A stretch of DNA of 48,196 bases from CAVZLD01 sp964522605 (lineage in GTDB: Bacteria > Planctomycetota > Planctomycetia > Pirellulales > Pirellulaceae): contig CAZFWV010000014.1 of NCBI GenBank assembly GCA_964522605.1, forward strand, positions 1 through 48,196, given 5' to 3'. The translations under genes and the position numbers were made by a program. The notes under the pieces were generated by a model, which was not told the origin of the DNA, searched no databases, and saw only the letters and a program-made list of their open reading frames with translations. Shown here piece after piece: positions 33,132-41,974 of the stretch (positions are counted from its first letter, which is position 1; the number at the start of each line of letters is the position of its first letter).

Positions 33132-35591
33132 ATGCGTTTAACCCTTCGAACGCTGCTTGCTTATCTAGACGATATTCTCGAGGCGGAAGATGCCCAGCAA
33201 TTGGGGCAGAAGATCCAAGAGAGCGAAGTTGCGACCCAGCTGATGCATCGCATTCGGCACGTCGTCGGACAGTTGCGCGGTGAGTCCGTATCGGCGCTTG
33301 CCGAAGGGCTGGCAAAAGACGCAAACTTTGTCGCCGAATACTTGGACAATACGATGCCTCCCGAAAAGGTCGCGGAATTTGAGCGGCTGTGCCTGGAATC
33401 GGATAGTCTGCTCGCGGAGGTCGCCGCCTGCCACCAGATTCTAACGCTCGTCTTGGGAGAGCCGGCCGACATCGAGGCCGAGTTGAAGGAGAAGATCTAT
33501 CAACTGCCCCATGCCCCGGATTCGGGAAAACGGGTGACTGCCGCGCCCCCGATCACACCGCAGACAGCCGCCGGATCCCCGCCCGTGCAGCCGGTCGCAG
33601 CAACGACACCGGTTCGGTTGCGAACGGATGAGGACGAGCACTGGACCGAAGCGCCCGATTATCTCAAGCGCCGGCGCTCTGCATCGTGGAAACCTTGGGC
33701 CATCGCCGCGCTGATCGCGTTTTGCCTGGCACTGGCCGGACTTCGGGGCATGGGCCCCCTGGACCGCACCCACCCACTCGCCTCGTGGCTCGGGTTTGGC
33801 ACCGAGATGATCGCGCAACAAAGCTCCACCGCAGACGTTCCCGGCGAGCCGAGCGAGACGCCGACGACGACACAGGAAACGCTTCCTCCCGCGGATGATT
33901 CGGCAGCAAGCACCGAAGCGCCCGAGACGGAGCCCCCGCTGACCCCTCCAGCGGATTTGGAATCTCCGCCGGGTCCGACGACGTCTCCGGAAGAAGATCG
34001 CGCGCCCGAGGTCGTCGTTCCAGAATCGACTTCGGAGATCGAATCGAGCGAAATCGTTCCGCCTGTGGGCGAGCCCGACGCGTTCGAGACGCCGGCTGAA
34101 GAGGGGCCGCAACCGGGGATCGAGGCAGCGATGCCGCTGGATGTTGACGAAGTCGTGGAATCCCCCGACGCGGAACGGGCGGTTGAAGAGGAGGGAACAG
34201 GACCCACGATGAACATTCCGGATGGGACCGGAACCGTGCCCGCAGAGGACGTTGCATCCTCGGAGGCACCGACGTTAATCAACCCGTTAGCTCCGCGTCT
34301 GCCCGATTCCGCACCGGACTCGAGTGTCGTACCGCCCCTGCCTGTTCCACCCAGTCCCGAGGATTTGGCAACCGATTCGTCGAGAGAACCGAGCGACGGA
34401 TCGCCACCGACGGACGAAGGCCCGGCGACGACAGAGGCCGGACGGTTCCTATCGGAAGACCAGTTGCTGCTGCGCTTTGACAGCGGCACACAACTCTGGC
34501 AGCGACTTCCTTCGCGCGCTCCACTCTTGGCCGGCGAACCGCTGTTGGCGTTGCCGACCTACCGTCCGCAGGTCATGTTGTCGACAGGAATGCAGTGGAC
34601 TCTGGTCGGCCCAAGTCGCGCGGTGATTGAACTTCCTGACGCCGATGAAACGCCTCATTTGCGACTCGAATTCGGCCGTGTCACGCTGGTGACCTTCGCC
34701 CGGACGGGAACGAAGATTCAACTGAGTTGGAACGGGCGTTCCGCGTTGGCGTCCTTCGCCGACCTGGACACGGTCCTGGCAATTCAATTGACTCGAGAAC
34801 ACATCCCCGGGACGAACCCCGAAGAAGCGGATCCCCATGTGATTCTGCGAGTCTATCCCACGAGTGGCAGTATCGAGTGGCAGATGGACGACGCTCCTGC
34901 CTTTCATGTGCCAAGTGGGCAGCAGTTGTTCATGGTCGATACCAGTCCTGCACGCCTGGATGATGTCGAGGCCCTTCCCGAATGGATTGACGCACGGGAT
35001 GCTCGGCCCCGGGATCCATTCGCCGCACGCGGACTGGAGGAGAACGTATCCACCGATCGATCGGTCGCGCTTTCGCTGAAGGAGCAAGCCGATTCAAGAC
35101 GGCCCGAGGTTCGTTCGCTGGCCGCGAGCAGTCTGGCTTACCTCGGGGATTTCGACCCGTTACTCGTGGCGATGAACGACAGCGGATTGAGGGCGTATTG
35201 GTCCGACCAGTACCGGGTGTTGCGGGAATGCGTTGCACTCGACCGTGAAACCGCAGCCAGCGTACGACAAGCAATCGAGCAACGTCATCCCGACGATGGC
35301 AACAAGCTCTACCGAATGCTCTGGGGCTACACGGCGCAGGAGCTTGACGAGGGTGCCGCGGAAGAGCTTGTACAGCACCTGGACCATCCCTCCAGCGATT
35401 TTCGCGTCGCGGCCATCGAAACGCTCAAGGACATCACCGGCACGACGTCGCTCTTTATGCCTCATTACACACAAGCACAGCGGCGTTCCGCGATTTTCAA
35501 GTGGCGTGAGAAGCTGAATGCAGGGCAGATCAAATACGCCGCCGTACCGGAGATTGTCCAATTGATCGAGGTCACCCCGGTGAGTCCCTGA
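33132..35591 (+). CDS. large membrane protein with two anti-sigma-like modules
   Basis: 819 aa from the ATG at 33132 (GGGGAGAGAGG upstream). Two related helical modules occur at about residues 8-45 (LLAYLDDILEAEDAQQLGQK) and 67-104 (VAEYLDNTMPPEKVAEFERL), an internal duplication of an anti-sigma-like fold without zinc ligands. One transmembrane helix is at about 180-200 (WAIAALIAFCLALAGL). Then come about 230 residues of acidic Pro/Glu/Thr/Ser-rich linker, a beta-rich domain (about 440-620; FecR-like by feel) and a helical C-terminus resembling HEAT repeats. The type is familiar from planctomycetes. No sigma factor is next to it, so the target is unknown. Confidence 0.85.
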   Translation: MRLTLRTLLAYLDDILEAEDAQQLGQKIQESEVATQLMHRIRHVVGQLRGESVSALAEGLAKDANFVAEYLDNTMPPEKVAEFERLCLESDSLLAEVAACHQILTLVLGEPADIEAELKEKIYQLPHAPDSGKRVTAAPPITPQTAAGSPPVQPVAATTPVRLRTDEDEHWTEAPDYLKRRRSASWKPWAIAALIAFCLALAGLRGMGPLDRTHPLASWLGFGTEMIAQQSSTADVPGEPSETPTTTQETLPPADDSAASTEAPETEPPLTPPADLESPPGPTTSPEEDRAPEVVVPESTSEIESSEIVPPVGEPDAFETPAEEGPQPGIEAAMPLDVDEVVESPDAERAVEEEGTGPTMNIPDGTGTVPAEDVASSEAPTLINPLAPRLPDSAPDSSVVPPLPVPPSPEDLATDSSREPSDGSPPTDEGPATTEAGRFLSEDQLLLRFDSGTQLWQRLPSRAPLLAGEPLLALPTYRPQVMLSTGMQWTLVGPSRAVIELPDADETPHLRLEFGRVTLVTFARTGTKIQLSWNGRSALASFADLDTVLAIQLTREHIPGTNPEEADPHVILRVYPTSGSIEWQMDDAPAFHVPSGQQLFMVDTSPARLDDVEALPEWIDARDARPRDPFAARGLEENVSTDRSVALSLKEQADSRRPEVRSLAASSLAYLGDFDPLLVAMNDSGLRAYWSDQYRVLRECVALDRETAASVRQAIEQRHPDDGNKLYRMLWGYTAQELDEGAAEELVQHLDHPSSDFRVAAIETLKDITGTTSLFMPHYTQAQRRSAIFKWREKLNAGQIKYAAVPEIVQLIEVTPVSP

Positions 35592-35659
35592 GGAAAACGC
35601 GTCGTCTTGGCTGTGTCGGTGCCGATCGCCCCTTCGTCCCTCCTTGCCGTCGTCGTTGA

Positions 35660-36184
35660 ATGAGTTCGAACCCATCTCCTCGAGACGAACATCGGGCTGC
35701 CGCGCCCCAGGCAATTCGCTGCGCGGTTCTCACAATTAGTGACACACGCACGAGCCAGACCGATCGCGGCGGGCCGATCGTGGTTGATCTGCTGACGAAA
35801 CATGGGCATCAGGTTGTGTTTCGACAGATCGTTCCCGATGATTCTACAGAGATTGAGCGACAAGTGCGCGACCTGACAAGTTCTCCGGGCGTCGACGCGG
35901 TGCTGCTCACCGGCGGAACCGGCATCAGTCCCCGCGACCAGACTTATGAGACGATCTCGGCGCTGCTCGATACAACGATTCCCGGCTTCGGTGAGCTGTT
36001 CCGCTGGCTCAGCTTTCAAGAGATTGGCCCGGCGGCCCTGTTAAGTCGCACGACCGGCGGCCTGATGAACCGCACGGTCATTCTGACCATGCCCGGTTCC
36101 CCCGCGGCCGTCCATTTGGCCATGGAGCGTCTGGTTCTGCCGGAATTGGGACATCTGGTGCAACAGGCCGGCAAATCAGGCTGA
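35660..36184 (+). CDS. MoaB/MogA-family molybdopterin-binding protein
   Basis: 174 aa. The family adenylylates molybdopterin or has related roles in molybdenum cofactor synthesis. Motifs: AVLTISDTRTSQTDRGG, VLLTGGTGISPRDQT (the MPT-binding GGTG loop), PGFGELFRWLSFQEIGPAA, and TVILTMPGSPAAVHLAM. All fit MoaB more than the Gephyrin-fused forms. The first 15 residues are extra and charged. 68 bases downstream of the large membrane protein gene, on the same strand, but a functional link is not evident. No other moa gene is in the window. Confidence 0.93.
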   Translation: MSSNPSPRDEHRAAAPQAIRCAVLTISDTRTSQTDRGGPIVVDLLTKHGHQVVFRQIVPDDSTEIERQVRDLTSSPGVDAVLLTGGTGISPRDQTYETISALLDTTIPGFGELFRWLSFQEIGPAALLSRTTGGLMNRTVILTMPGSPAAVHLAMERLVLPELGHLVQQAGKSG

Positions 36185-36245
36185 AGGAATTCGGCTGCAG
36201 CCCCGTCGCTCGTCGAACCGATCACCGGATGGGGGGAGACGAGCA

Positions 36246-37307
36246 ATGAACAGGACTGTCACGTTGATTGTGGTTGTCTTGGTGGCCGGGCTCGGCTGGA
36301 TTTTCTTCCAGAATTTTACGATTGTCGGCTTGCAGCAAGTCCGCGTTCAGCCGCGCAGTTTTCCGCAGTCGGCAAGCCACGCAGATTCGGCAGAGTCGCT
36401 CACCGACCGCCTCTGGAATCTCGCGCGGGGATCCTTTGTCATTCAGCCGACGAGCCCCCAGGGCAGGCCCAATGGCCTGGCCATTCGCGTCGCCACGTTT
36501 CACGTTCAGGATTTGAACGAAGCGAAGATTCAAGAACCACCCGTGTTCGACATCCTGGCGCGACTCGGCCGGCGTTTTGACGTATTGGCGATTCAAGGCA
36601 TCCAGGCCGAACACGACGACATCCTGCCGCGTTGGGTCGACCAGATCAACCGAACGGGAGAGGACTTTGACTTTGCGCTCGGCCCTCGCCTGGGTCCCGT
36701 GGGTCGGCAACAGCAGTACGGTTATCTGTTCAATCGACGAACCGTGGAATTGGATCGAAGCGAATTGTATACGGTCGACGACCGAGATGACCTGTTCACG
36801 TGGGATCCGTTGGTTGGCTGGTTTCGAGCCACGGGGCCCGCTCCAAACGAAGCGTTTACCTTCTCGCTCGTCAATGTGCGAATCGATGCCGAGCACGCCC
36901 TACAGGAACGCGACCTGCTGGACGACCTGCTGATCGCGGTCCGCGACGATGGACGCGGCGAAGACGATGTGATTCTGGCCGGTGACCTGCAATTCGCTCC
37001 GGGAGACTTGGGGGACCTCGATCAGATGGTCACCATCGTCTGCGCGATTCCCGCAACTTCGACGAGCACCTCCGGTGGGAATGCCTGGGATAACCTCGTC
37101 TTGCAGCGCTCAGCCACCGTGGAATTCACCGGTCGCAGCGGAGTCGTGGACTTCTTACGCGAATTCAATCTGACAATGCCCGAGGCTCTAAAGGTCTCCG
37201 ATCACTCGCCGGTCTGGGCGGAGTTCTCCAGTGCCGAGGGAGGATTACCCGGCGCTGTCGCGCTGCGTCGTCGTTTCACTGCCGATTCTCCGATCACTCC
37301 GAAATAA
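36246..37307 (+). CDS. endonuclease/exonuclease/phosphatase-fold protein with substituted active site
   Basis: 353 aa with an N-terminal membrane anchor (VTLIVVVLVAGLGWIFF). The DNase I-like fold is recognisable by RVATFHVQDLN, FDVLAIQGIQ, QYGYLFNRRTVEL, FTFSLVNVRID, ILAGDLQFAP, WDNLVL and VSDHSPVWAEF. Compared with active relatives, several key residues differ: the usual Asn is His86, the metal-binding Glu is Gly118, the catalytic His is Arg212 and the Asn of GDxN is Gln249. D247, D282, D319 and H320 are kept. The protein is probably catalytically dead or changed. It has a good GGGGGAGA ribosome site and follows the MoaB-like gene by 61 bases. Confidence 0.85.
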   Translation: MNRTVTLIVVVLVAGLGWIFFQNFTIVGLQQVRVQPRSFPQSASHADSAESLTDRLWNLARGSFVIQPTSPQGRPNGLAIRVATFHVQDLNEAKIQEPPVFDILARLGRRFDVLAIQGIQAEHDDILPRWVDQINRTGEDFDFALGPRLGPVGRQQQYGYLFNRRTVELDRSELYTVDDRDDLFTWDPLVGWFRATGPAPNEAFTFSLVNVRIDAEHALQERDLLDDLLIAVRDDGRGEDDVILAGDLQFAPGDLGDLDQMVTIVCAIPATSTSTSGGNAWDNLVLQRSATVEFTGRSGVVDFLREFNLTMPEALKVSDHSPVWAEFSSAEGGLPGAVALRRRFTADSPITPK

Positions 37308-37344
37308 TCCTAAAGCTCACGCCAAAACCTGTTCTGCTCATGGG

Positions 37345-37421
37345 GTGGCTGGGGGCAGAGCGCAGCGATGCCCCAGATGGACGACCTGCTGGGGGCATCG
37401 CTGCGCTCTACCACCAGCCAC
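37345..37421. repeat. inverted repeat with GTGGCTGG ends
   Basis: Left arm 37345-37376 (GTGGCTGGGGGCAGAGCGCA, then GCGATGCCCCAG) pairs with right arm 37389-37421 (CTGGGGGCATCGCTGCGCTC, then CCACCAGCCAC) with two or three mismatches and a 12-base loop. It lies between the convergent nuclease-fold and exonuclease genes. The outer GGGTGGCTGGGG theme is shared with the element at 23314-23471. Confidence 0.8.
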
Positions 37422-37455
37422 TCGATCGCGAAAGCAGATCTTGAAATGGGCCACG

Positions 37456-38283
37456 TCAGTCTTCTCTCGCCTCCCACGGGTTGGACCAATCTCCCCATTT
37501 CTCAAGGTACAAGCGGTACGCCGCCGAAGCTTCCGCCTGGTCCGCCAGCCATTGTTTCGTCTGGGCCACAAGCTGCTGCTCCTGGTCCAGCGGAAGATTT
37601 CCTGTCAGGACGTTGCACCGCAAGAACACAAAATAGGTGTCGAGAACGTCGCACCGACAGTAGTCATGAATCTCGTCCAGTCGACCCTGATTGTACAGGT
37701 CTTGAACCATGTATCCCTGAATCTCGATCTTGCCCGGTTTGCCCAACAGCGTCGCCGCCAGATTCAGACCACCGCTAAAACGGGAGGCACCGAAGTTGAC
37801 CAACAGGTCGTGAAGATCCAAGTGGGCCGTGAGATTGTATCGGTAACGAGGCTGGTCCCAGTTGCGTGCTTGGAGTGCAAACCAATTCTTGATCGCAAGT
37901 CCGTAACGAAAGGCGGCCAGTTCCATCAAGGGCAGATCAAACATTCGCCCGTTAAAAGTAACAAGTGTGGGCTGTCCATATCGATCCCATCCACGCCAGA
38001 AGTTCTCCGTGATCACGTGCGGCCGATAGTCGGGCTCATCCAACACGACGAGATCTTGCAGCCCGTAGTCGCTGCCGACTTTGGCCACGACCACGGATAT
38101 CGGGATCTGAAACGTGTACGGAATGAAATCGGTGCCCTTCTCTTCCAGGAGTTCCGCGCGAAATCGCTGCACGGCCTCCTGCGGACTGAGTCCTTCCTCC
38201 GGATACCGAACCTGGGAAATCAACTCTCCATCCGCTACACTTTCGACATCGAATACCAGGTAATGGACTTTCGTTTTGGACAC
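37456..38283 (-). CDS. predicted 3'-5' exonuclease, PolB-like (DEDD superfamily)
   Basis: 275 aa. Exonuclease signature residues are D12 and E14 (VFDVES, Exo I), the D of FNGRMFDLPL (Exo II) and the D of YCRCDVLDTYF (Exo III, YxxxD type). The overall pattern matches the family of predicted exonucleases related to the proofreading domain of DNA polymerase B. It starts with GTG at 38283, preceded by AAGGAG with a 7-base spacing, which decides the start. The role in DNA or RNA processing is not known from context. Confidence 0.88.
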   Translation of the reverse strand: MSKTKVHYLVFDVESVADGELISQVRYPEEGLSPQEAVQRFRAELLEEKGTDFIPYTFQIPISVVVAKVGSDYGLQDLVVLDEPDYRPHVITENFWRGWDRYGQPTLVTFNGRMFDLPLMELAAFRYGLAIKNWFALQARNWDQPRYRYNLTAHLDLHDLLVNFGASRFSGGLNLAATLLGKPGKIEIQGYMVQDLYNQGRLDEIHDYCRCDVLDTYFVFLRCNVLTGNLPLDQEQQLVAQTKQWLADQAEASAAYRLYLEKWGDWSNPWEARED

Positions 38284-38364
38284 ATCAAATCTCCTTCCTC
38301 GGGCCGGTCCTCCGCCACACCAGCGTAGCAGGTCCTGGAAGCCTGATCGATATGTGAGGATCCC

Positions 38365-39615
38365 ATGACGGTTCCCATTCAGCAGGCGCGGTTGTTACAG
38401 CGTTTTCTGCAATACGTTCAGATCGACACAATGTCGAACGATTCGACGAAGCAAGTACCGAGTTCAGCCGGTCAACTCGAGTTGGGCCGACTGCTGGTCG
38501 ACGAGTTGAAACAGTTGGGCCTGCAGGATGCGGAACAGAGCGAACACGGAGTCGTTATGGCGACCGTACCAGCAACGGTCGAAGAACCAACTCCCGTGAT
38601 TGCCTGGAGCGCGCACCTCGACACGTCTCCGGAAACCAGCGGCCGCCATGTTCGACCTCAAGTCATTCACGAGTACGACGGCGGCGACATCCGACTGCCA
38701 GGGTCGACGGACCGAGTCATTCGAGTCGCGGAATACCCTGAACTCCGCCAGCTTCATGGCTGCACGCTGATCACCAGTGACGGGACGACTCTGCTCGGTG
38801 CAGACGACAAAGCGGGAATTGCGATCATCATGGAAGCGGTCGCCCTTCTTCAGGAGCATCCTGACCTTCCACACGGCCCGCTGCGAATCCTCTTTACGTG
38901 TGATGAGGAAATCGGTCGGGGTGTCGATCACGTGGATCTTGGTGCGCTCGGTGCCGAGGTCTGTTACACACTCGATGGACCTGCGGCGGGACAGATCGAC
39001 GTCGAAACATTCTCCGCGGACCTGGCGACGGTGACCATCCAGGGAATCAACATTCATCCGTCCATTGGGAAGAACCGGCTGGTCAACGCGATCAAGGCCG
39101 CGAGCGCATTTTTGAACCGACTCCCACGGCATGAGCTGTCGCCGGAAACCAGCGCCGGCCGGGAAGGCTTCCTGCACCCATACAGCATCGAGGGAGGCGT
39201 TGCTCAGGTCAAACTGAACATTCTGCTGCGCGATTTTGACTCGCCGCGATTAACCGAATATGCCGAGCGTTTGCAGCAGGACGCGCGAGCCGTAGAAGCC
39301 GAGTTCCCCGGAGCGAAACTGGAAGTCCAGGTCACACCCCAATACCGCAACTTGGCCGAGGGATTGCAACGCGAACCGCGCGCCGTGGGCTTGGCGGAAG
39401 CCGCCTTCCAGCAACTGGGCTACCCTTGCACACGTTCCGCGATCCGCGGCGGCACGGACGGTTCGCGGCTGACGGAACTTGGCCTGCCCACTCCGAATCT
39501 CTCATCCGGTCAACATGCACCGCATTCTCCCCTGGAATGGGCGTGTCTCGACGAGATGGTGCAAGCAACGCAAGTGCTACTGCAACTGGCACAACTTTGG
39601 GGTCAGTCGTCGTAA
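38365..39615 (+). CDS. pepT: peptidase T (tripeptide aminopeptidase)
   Basis: 416 aa; family M20B. It removes the N-terminal residue of tripeptides in the cytoplasm, using two zinc ions. Metal-binding and catalytic regions in order: WSAHLDTSPE (His ligand), TTLLGADDKAG (bridging Asp), FTCDEEIGRG (catalytic Glu), YTLDGPAAG (Asp ligand) and SSGQHAPHSPLEW (final His). The lid domain lies between about residues 210 and 330 (GINIHPSIGKNRLVNAIKAA). GAGGA lies 5-6 bases before the ATG. Divergent from the exonuclease gene by 81 bases. Confidence 0.96.
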   Translation: MTVPIQQARLLQRFLQYVQIDTMSNDSTKQVPSSAGQLELGRLLVDELKQLGLQDAEQSEHGVVMATVPATVEEPTPVIAWSAHLDTSPETSGRHVRPQVIHEYDGGDIRLPGSTDRVIRVAEYPELRQLHGCTLITSDGTTLLGADDKAGIAIIMEAVALLQEHPDLPHGPLRILFTCDEEIGRGVDHVDLGALGAEVCYTLDGPAAGQIDVETFSADLATVTIQGINIHPSIGKNRLVNAIKAASAFLNRLPRHELSPETSAGREGFLHPYSIEGGVAQVKLNILLRDFDSPRLTEYAERLQQDARAVEAEFPGAKLEVQVTPQYRNLAEGLQREPRAVGLAEAAFQQLGYPCTRSAIRGGTDGSRLTELGLPTPNLSSGQHAPHSPLEWACLDEMVQATQVLLQLAQLWGQSS

Positions 39616-39719
39616 ACAAGGGCGAATGGAAGCAGCGCACAGTTTCAGTGAATTCGCCCCTGCGGCGAACCGAATTACTGATTAGCTGTCTGTCGCGTTG
39701 ACCGCTCGGAACCGAACCC

Positions 39720-40712
39720 GTGTCTCGACTGACGATTATCATCCCCGCCCTCGGCCTCCAGGAAGATCTGGACGACACTCTGGTTTCGGTTCTGGAAAAC
39801 CGGCCACCAGATTGTGAGGTCCTCGTCCCTCACGGCCCTGCGTATCGGGATCCCTACGATCTGTCCGATGAGATCCGCTTTGTCCCCACGTCCCGCGAGG
39901 AGATGATCTCACTGATCCGCGCTGGACTGGATGCAAGCGAGGCACCGCTCGTTCATGTTCTTCAGAGCGGGTTTCGGGCAACGCCCGGATGGACCGACTC
40001 GGTCGTTCCGCGATTCGCCGCAGACGTGTCACTCGCCGCGATCGCCCCGCGGATCGAGCGGTCATCAGGACCTCGCGAGTGTGCCCTGCGGGGGATTCGC
40101 TATCACCGGGGTGGAACGCGACGTGACGTGCAAATCGACGACTCGTCGTCGGCCCAATCACATGCGTCGCACCCATGGGAAGGCCCCAGCCTTCAGGCTG
40201 GTTTCTTTCGAAAGTGTGCCTTAAGTTCCATCGGGGGACTCGACCCGCATCTTGGCACCTTCTATTGCGACGTCGATGTGATTGTCAAATTACGTCGCGC
40301 CGGTTGGCGTTGCGATCACGAGCCCGCCAGTCGAATTGCAGGACCGAAAACTTGTAGGCCGACCGGCTTTCGCGCCGGACGACAAGCCGAACGACTGTTT
40401 TGGCGACATCGGCGTGCCCTGGGCCGGATTGCATCCCTCTGCGATCATGCCTGGATCACCGTCAGCGAAACGCTCCAGTCATTCCCGCGTCTTCGCTGCT
40501 TCACCACAATCTGCGGTCGCTTCTGCGGCCTGCTGGAATGTGCGATCGCTCGCCGTCATCGCTGGGTCCCGACTCCGTCGGACGAGAGTAGATGCGGCGA
40601 AGCGGAATCACAGGAACCCCCGACGATTTCGATCGAGGAAGCGCGGCGTCGAAAGCCAGCATCGAGGAAGACAGGTCCGTCCCCGCGGGCCGCGCGACGG
40701 ATGGGAGGTTGA
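39720..40712 (+). CDS. glycosyltransferase family 2-like protein without DxD
   Basis: 330 aa starting with GTG at 39720. N-terminal GT2-like pattern: LTIIIPALGLQEDLDDTLVS, then CEVLVPHG. However, where active GT2 enzymes have a DxD (VFLDSDD-like), this protein has VHVLQSGFRATPGW. A second conserved-looking block is PSLQAGFFRKCALSSIGGLD, then FYCDVDVIVKLRRAGWRC, like GT2 proteins (including ED-like region replaced by CDVDV). The last 60 residues are basic and low complexity. Inference: a relative with altered or lost activity. It faces the HhH/HTH protein gene convergently. Confidence 0.72.
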   Translation: MSRLTIIIPALGLQEDLDDTLVSVLENRPPDCEVLVPHGPAYRDPYDLSDEIRFVPTSREEMISLIRAGLDASEAPLVHVLQSGFRATPGWTDSVVPRFAADVSLAAIAPRIERSSGPRECALRGIRYHRGGTRRDVQIDDSSSAQSHASHPWEGPSLQAGFFRKCALSSIGGLDPHLGTFYCDVDVIVKLRRAGWRCDHEPASRIAGPKTCRPTGFRAGRQAERLFWRHRRALGRIASLCDHAWITVSETLQSFPRLRCFTTICGRFCGLLECAIARRHRWVPTPSDESRCGEAESQEPPTISIEEARRRKPASRKTGPSPRAARRMGG

Positions 40713-40831
40713 CGCGGCGAACGCGACGGAGCACGGATGCGCATCGATCGATCCGCAACGTCAGACACGAGCCGTTCTCCTCGAGGTTCGCTCGTCCCGC
40801 GGAACGAACCCCGGGATCGAGCGGTCGCTCA

Positions 40832-41974
40832 TCAGGATGACGACAGACCGATCACCGAAGCAAGCGATGACTCCTCATCCGCCGTCTCCCGCGGCTGCGA
40901 AGCGACCGGTTCGCGGCGTGGCTCGGTCTCTCGCTTCTTATCCGGGAAACAGAGTTCGCGCACGCCAAAGAAGAGCCTCGAAGTTGCCGCATCGGCGTCC
41001 TCTGCGGCAAACCGTAGCGCAAGCCCTTCGAGCTGCTGAGCCCCAGCAGGCCAGCGAACCTGAAAGACTTTGCTGCAATCATCAAGCAACTGATAGATGC
41101 GGGCCCTCGTCACGCCCAAATTGCGGGCTTGAGCTCGCACACTAACCGGGCCGCCGGCGAGACCAAGGCGCTCCGTGGCAAGCCGATGGACCGTTTCGCC
41201 AGAATCAATGCGGATTTGCTGCAAGATGGGGATCGCCAGGCGCTCACGGACTTCCGCAACACCAGGGATCCGCGTCTCCCGCAGCAGGGGCGCTACCCAG
41301 CCCTGCATCTCGCGGATCAACGGAGCAGTCAACAACTCGGCCAGGTTCTCCGACGGCTGCGCCTTCGCGAGACGTTGAGCCACACTGTGGAAAACCTCGA
41401 GCACACACCGGACCCGCTTTTCCCCGTGCGTTCGCAGGCCGCGAATCTCCGCCACGGTGTAGTCGAGATAATATGCCAACGGCGTCTGCCAGATGACCGT
41501 GGGCAAATTCTGCAGCGACGGTGCAAGACGACCTAGAGTCTCCTGGCCCACCCCATGATCGCGCACCACACCGCGCCATTCGCTCCAGAGAGCCTCGGAC
41601 ACGAGGCTCGGATCGAATTGCGATGAGTGATCGGGGTCCGAGGCAGATTCGATCGCCGATGGAGAGCCTACGGAAATCCCGACGGGGACGGCCGGCGGCT
41701 GGTCATCCGTCGCGCGATGAAGCAGCTTGACCAGTGAACTGATCTTCTTTTCCCCAATTCCTGGCGTCGCCGATAGCTCGGAAAAAGGAGTCGCAAGCAA
41801 ATCACCCAGTGTTCGTCCGAGAAAGGCCAGCGGTAATCGACGATCACTCGGTAGCACCCAGTATCCTAAGGGCTTGGACATTCGATCCGCGAATCGCTCT
41901 TGCAGCAACGTGTCTCGCACGGCCTCGTAGCGACCCACTAAGTCAACATCTTCGACCGATTTTGTTTTACCCAT
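40832..41974 (-). CDS. DNA-binding protein with alpha-CTD-like HhH and sigma-4-like HTH
   Basis: About 380 aa from the ATG at 41974 (MGKTKSVEDVDLVGRYEAVR). Residues 51-88 (FLGRTLGDLLATPFSELSAT, PGIGEKKISSLVKLL) match the helix-hairpin-helix pattern of the RNA polymerase alpha C-terminal domain. After a Pro/Ser linker and a helical middle, residues near 295-325 (VSVRAQARNLGVTRARIYQL) resemble sigma region 4 HTH (GVTRERIRQ pattern). The C-terminus is charged and low complexity. Both parts suggest DNA binding and contact with transcription machinery. I know such proteins from planctomycetes but no function. A 430-base upstream spacer carries an 8-bp inverted repeat. Confidence 0.72.
   Translation of the reverse strand: MGKTKSVEDVDLVGRYEAVRDTLLQERFADRMSKPLGYWVLPSDRRLPLAFLGRTLGDLLATPFSELSATPGIGEKKISSLVKLLHRATDDQPPAVPVGISVGSPSAIESASDPDHSSQFDPSLVSEALWSEWRGVVRDHGVGQETLGRLAPSLQNLPTVIWQTPLAYYLDYTVAEIRGLRTHGEKRVRCVLEVFHSVAQRLAKAQPSENLAELLTAPLIREMQGWVAPLLRETRIPGVAEVRERLAIPILQQIRIDSGETVHRLATERLGLAGGPVSVRAQARNLGVTRARIYQLLDDCSKVFQVRWPAGAQQLEGLALRFAAEDADAATSRLFFGVRELCFPDKKRETEPRREPVASQPRETADEESSLASVIGLSSS

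Noticed and set aside
33659..34489. 276-codon minus-strand frame rich in Ser and Gly
   Set aside because: Reverse complement of the Pro/Glu-rich linker of the large membrane protein, which explains its low complexity.
37231..38328. 365-codon open frame on the + strand
   Set aside because: It is antisense to the well-supported exonuclease gene and has no family features.
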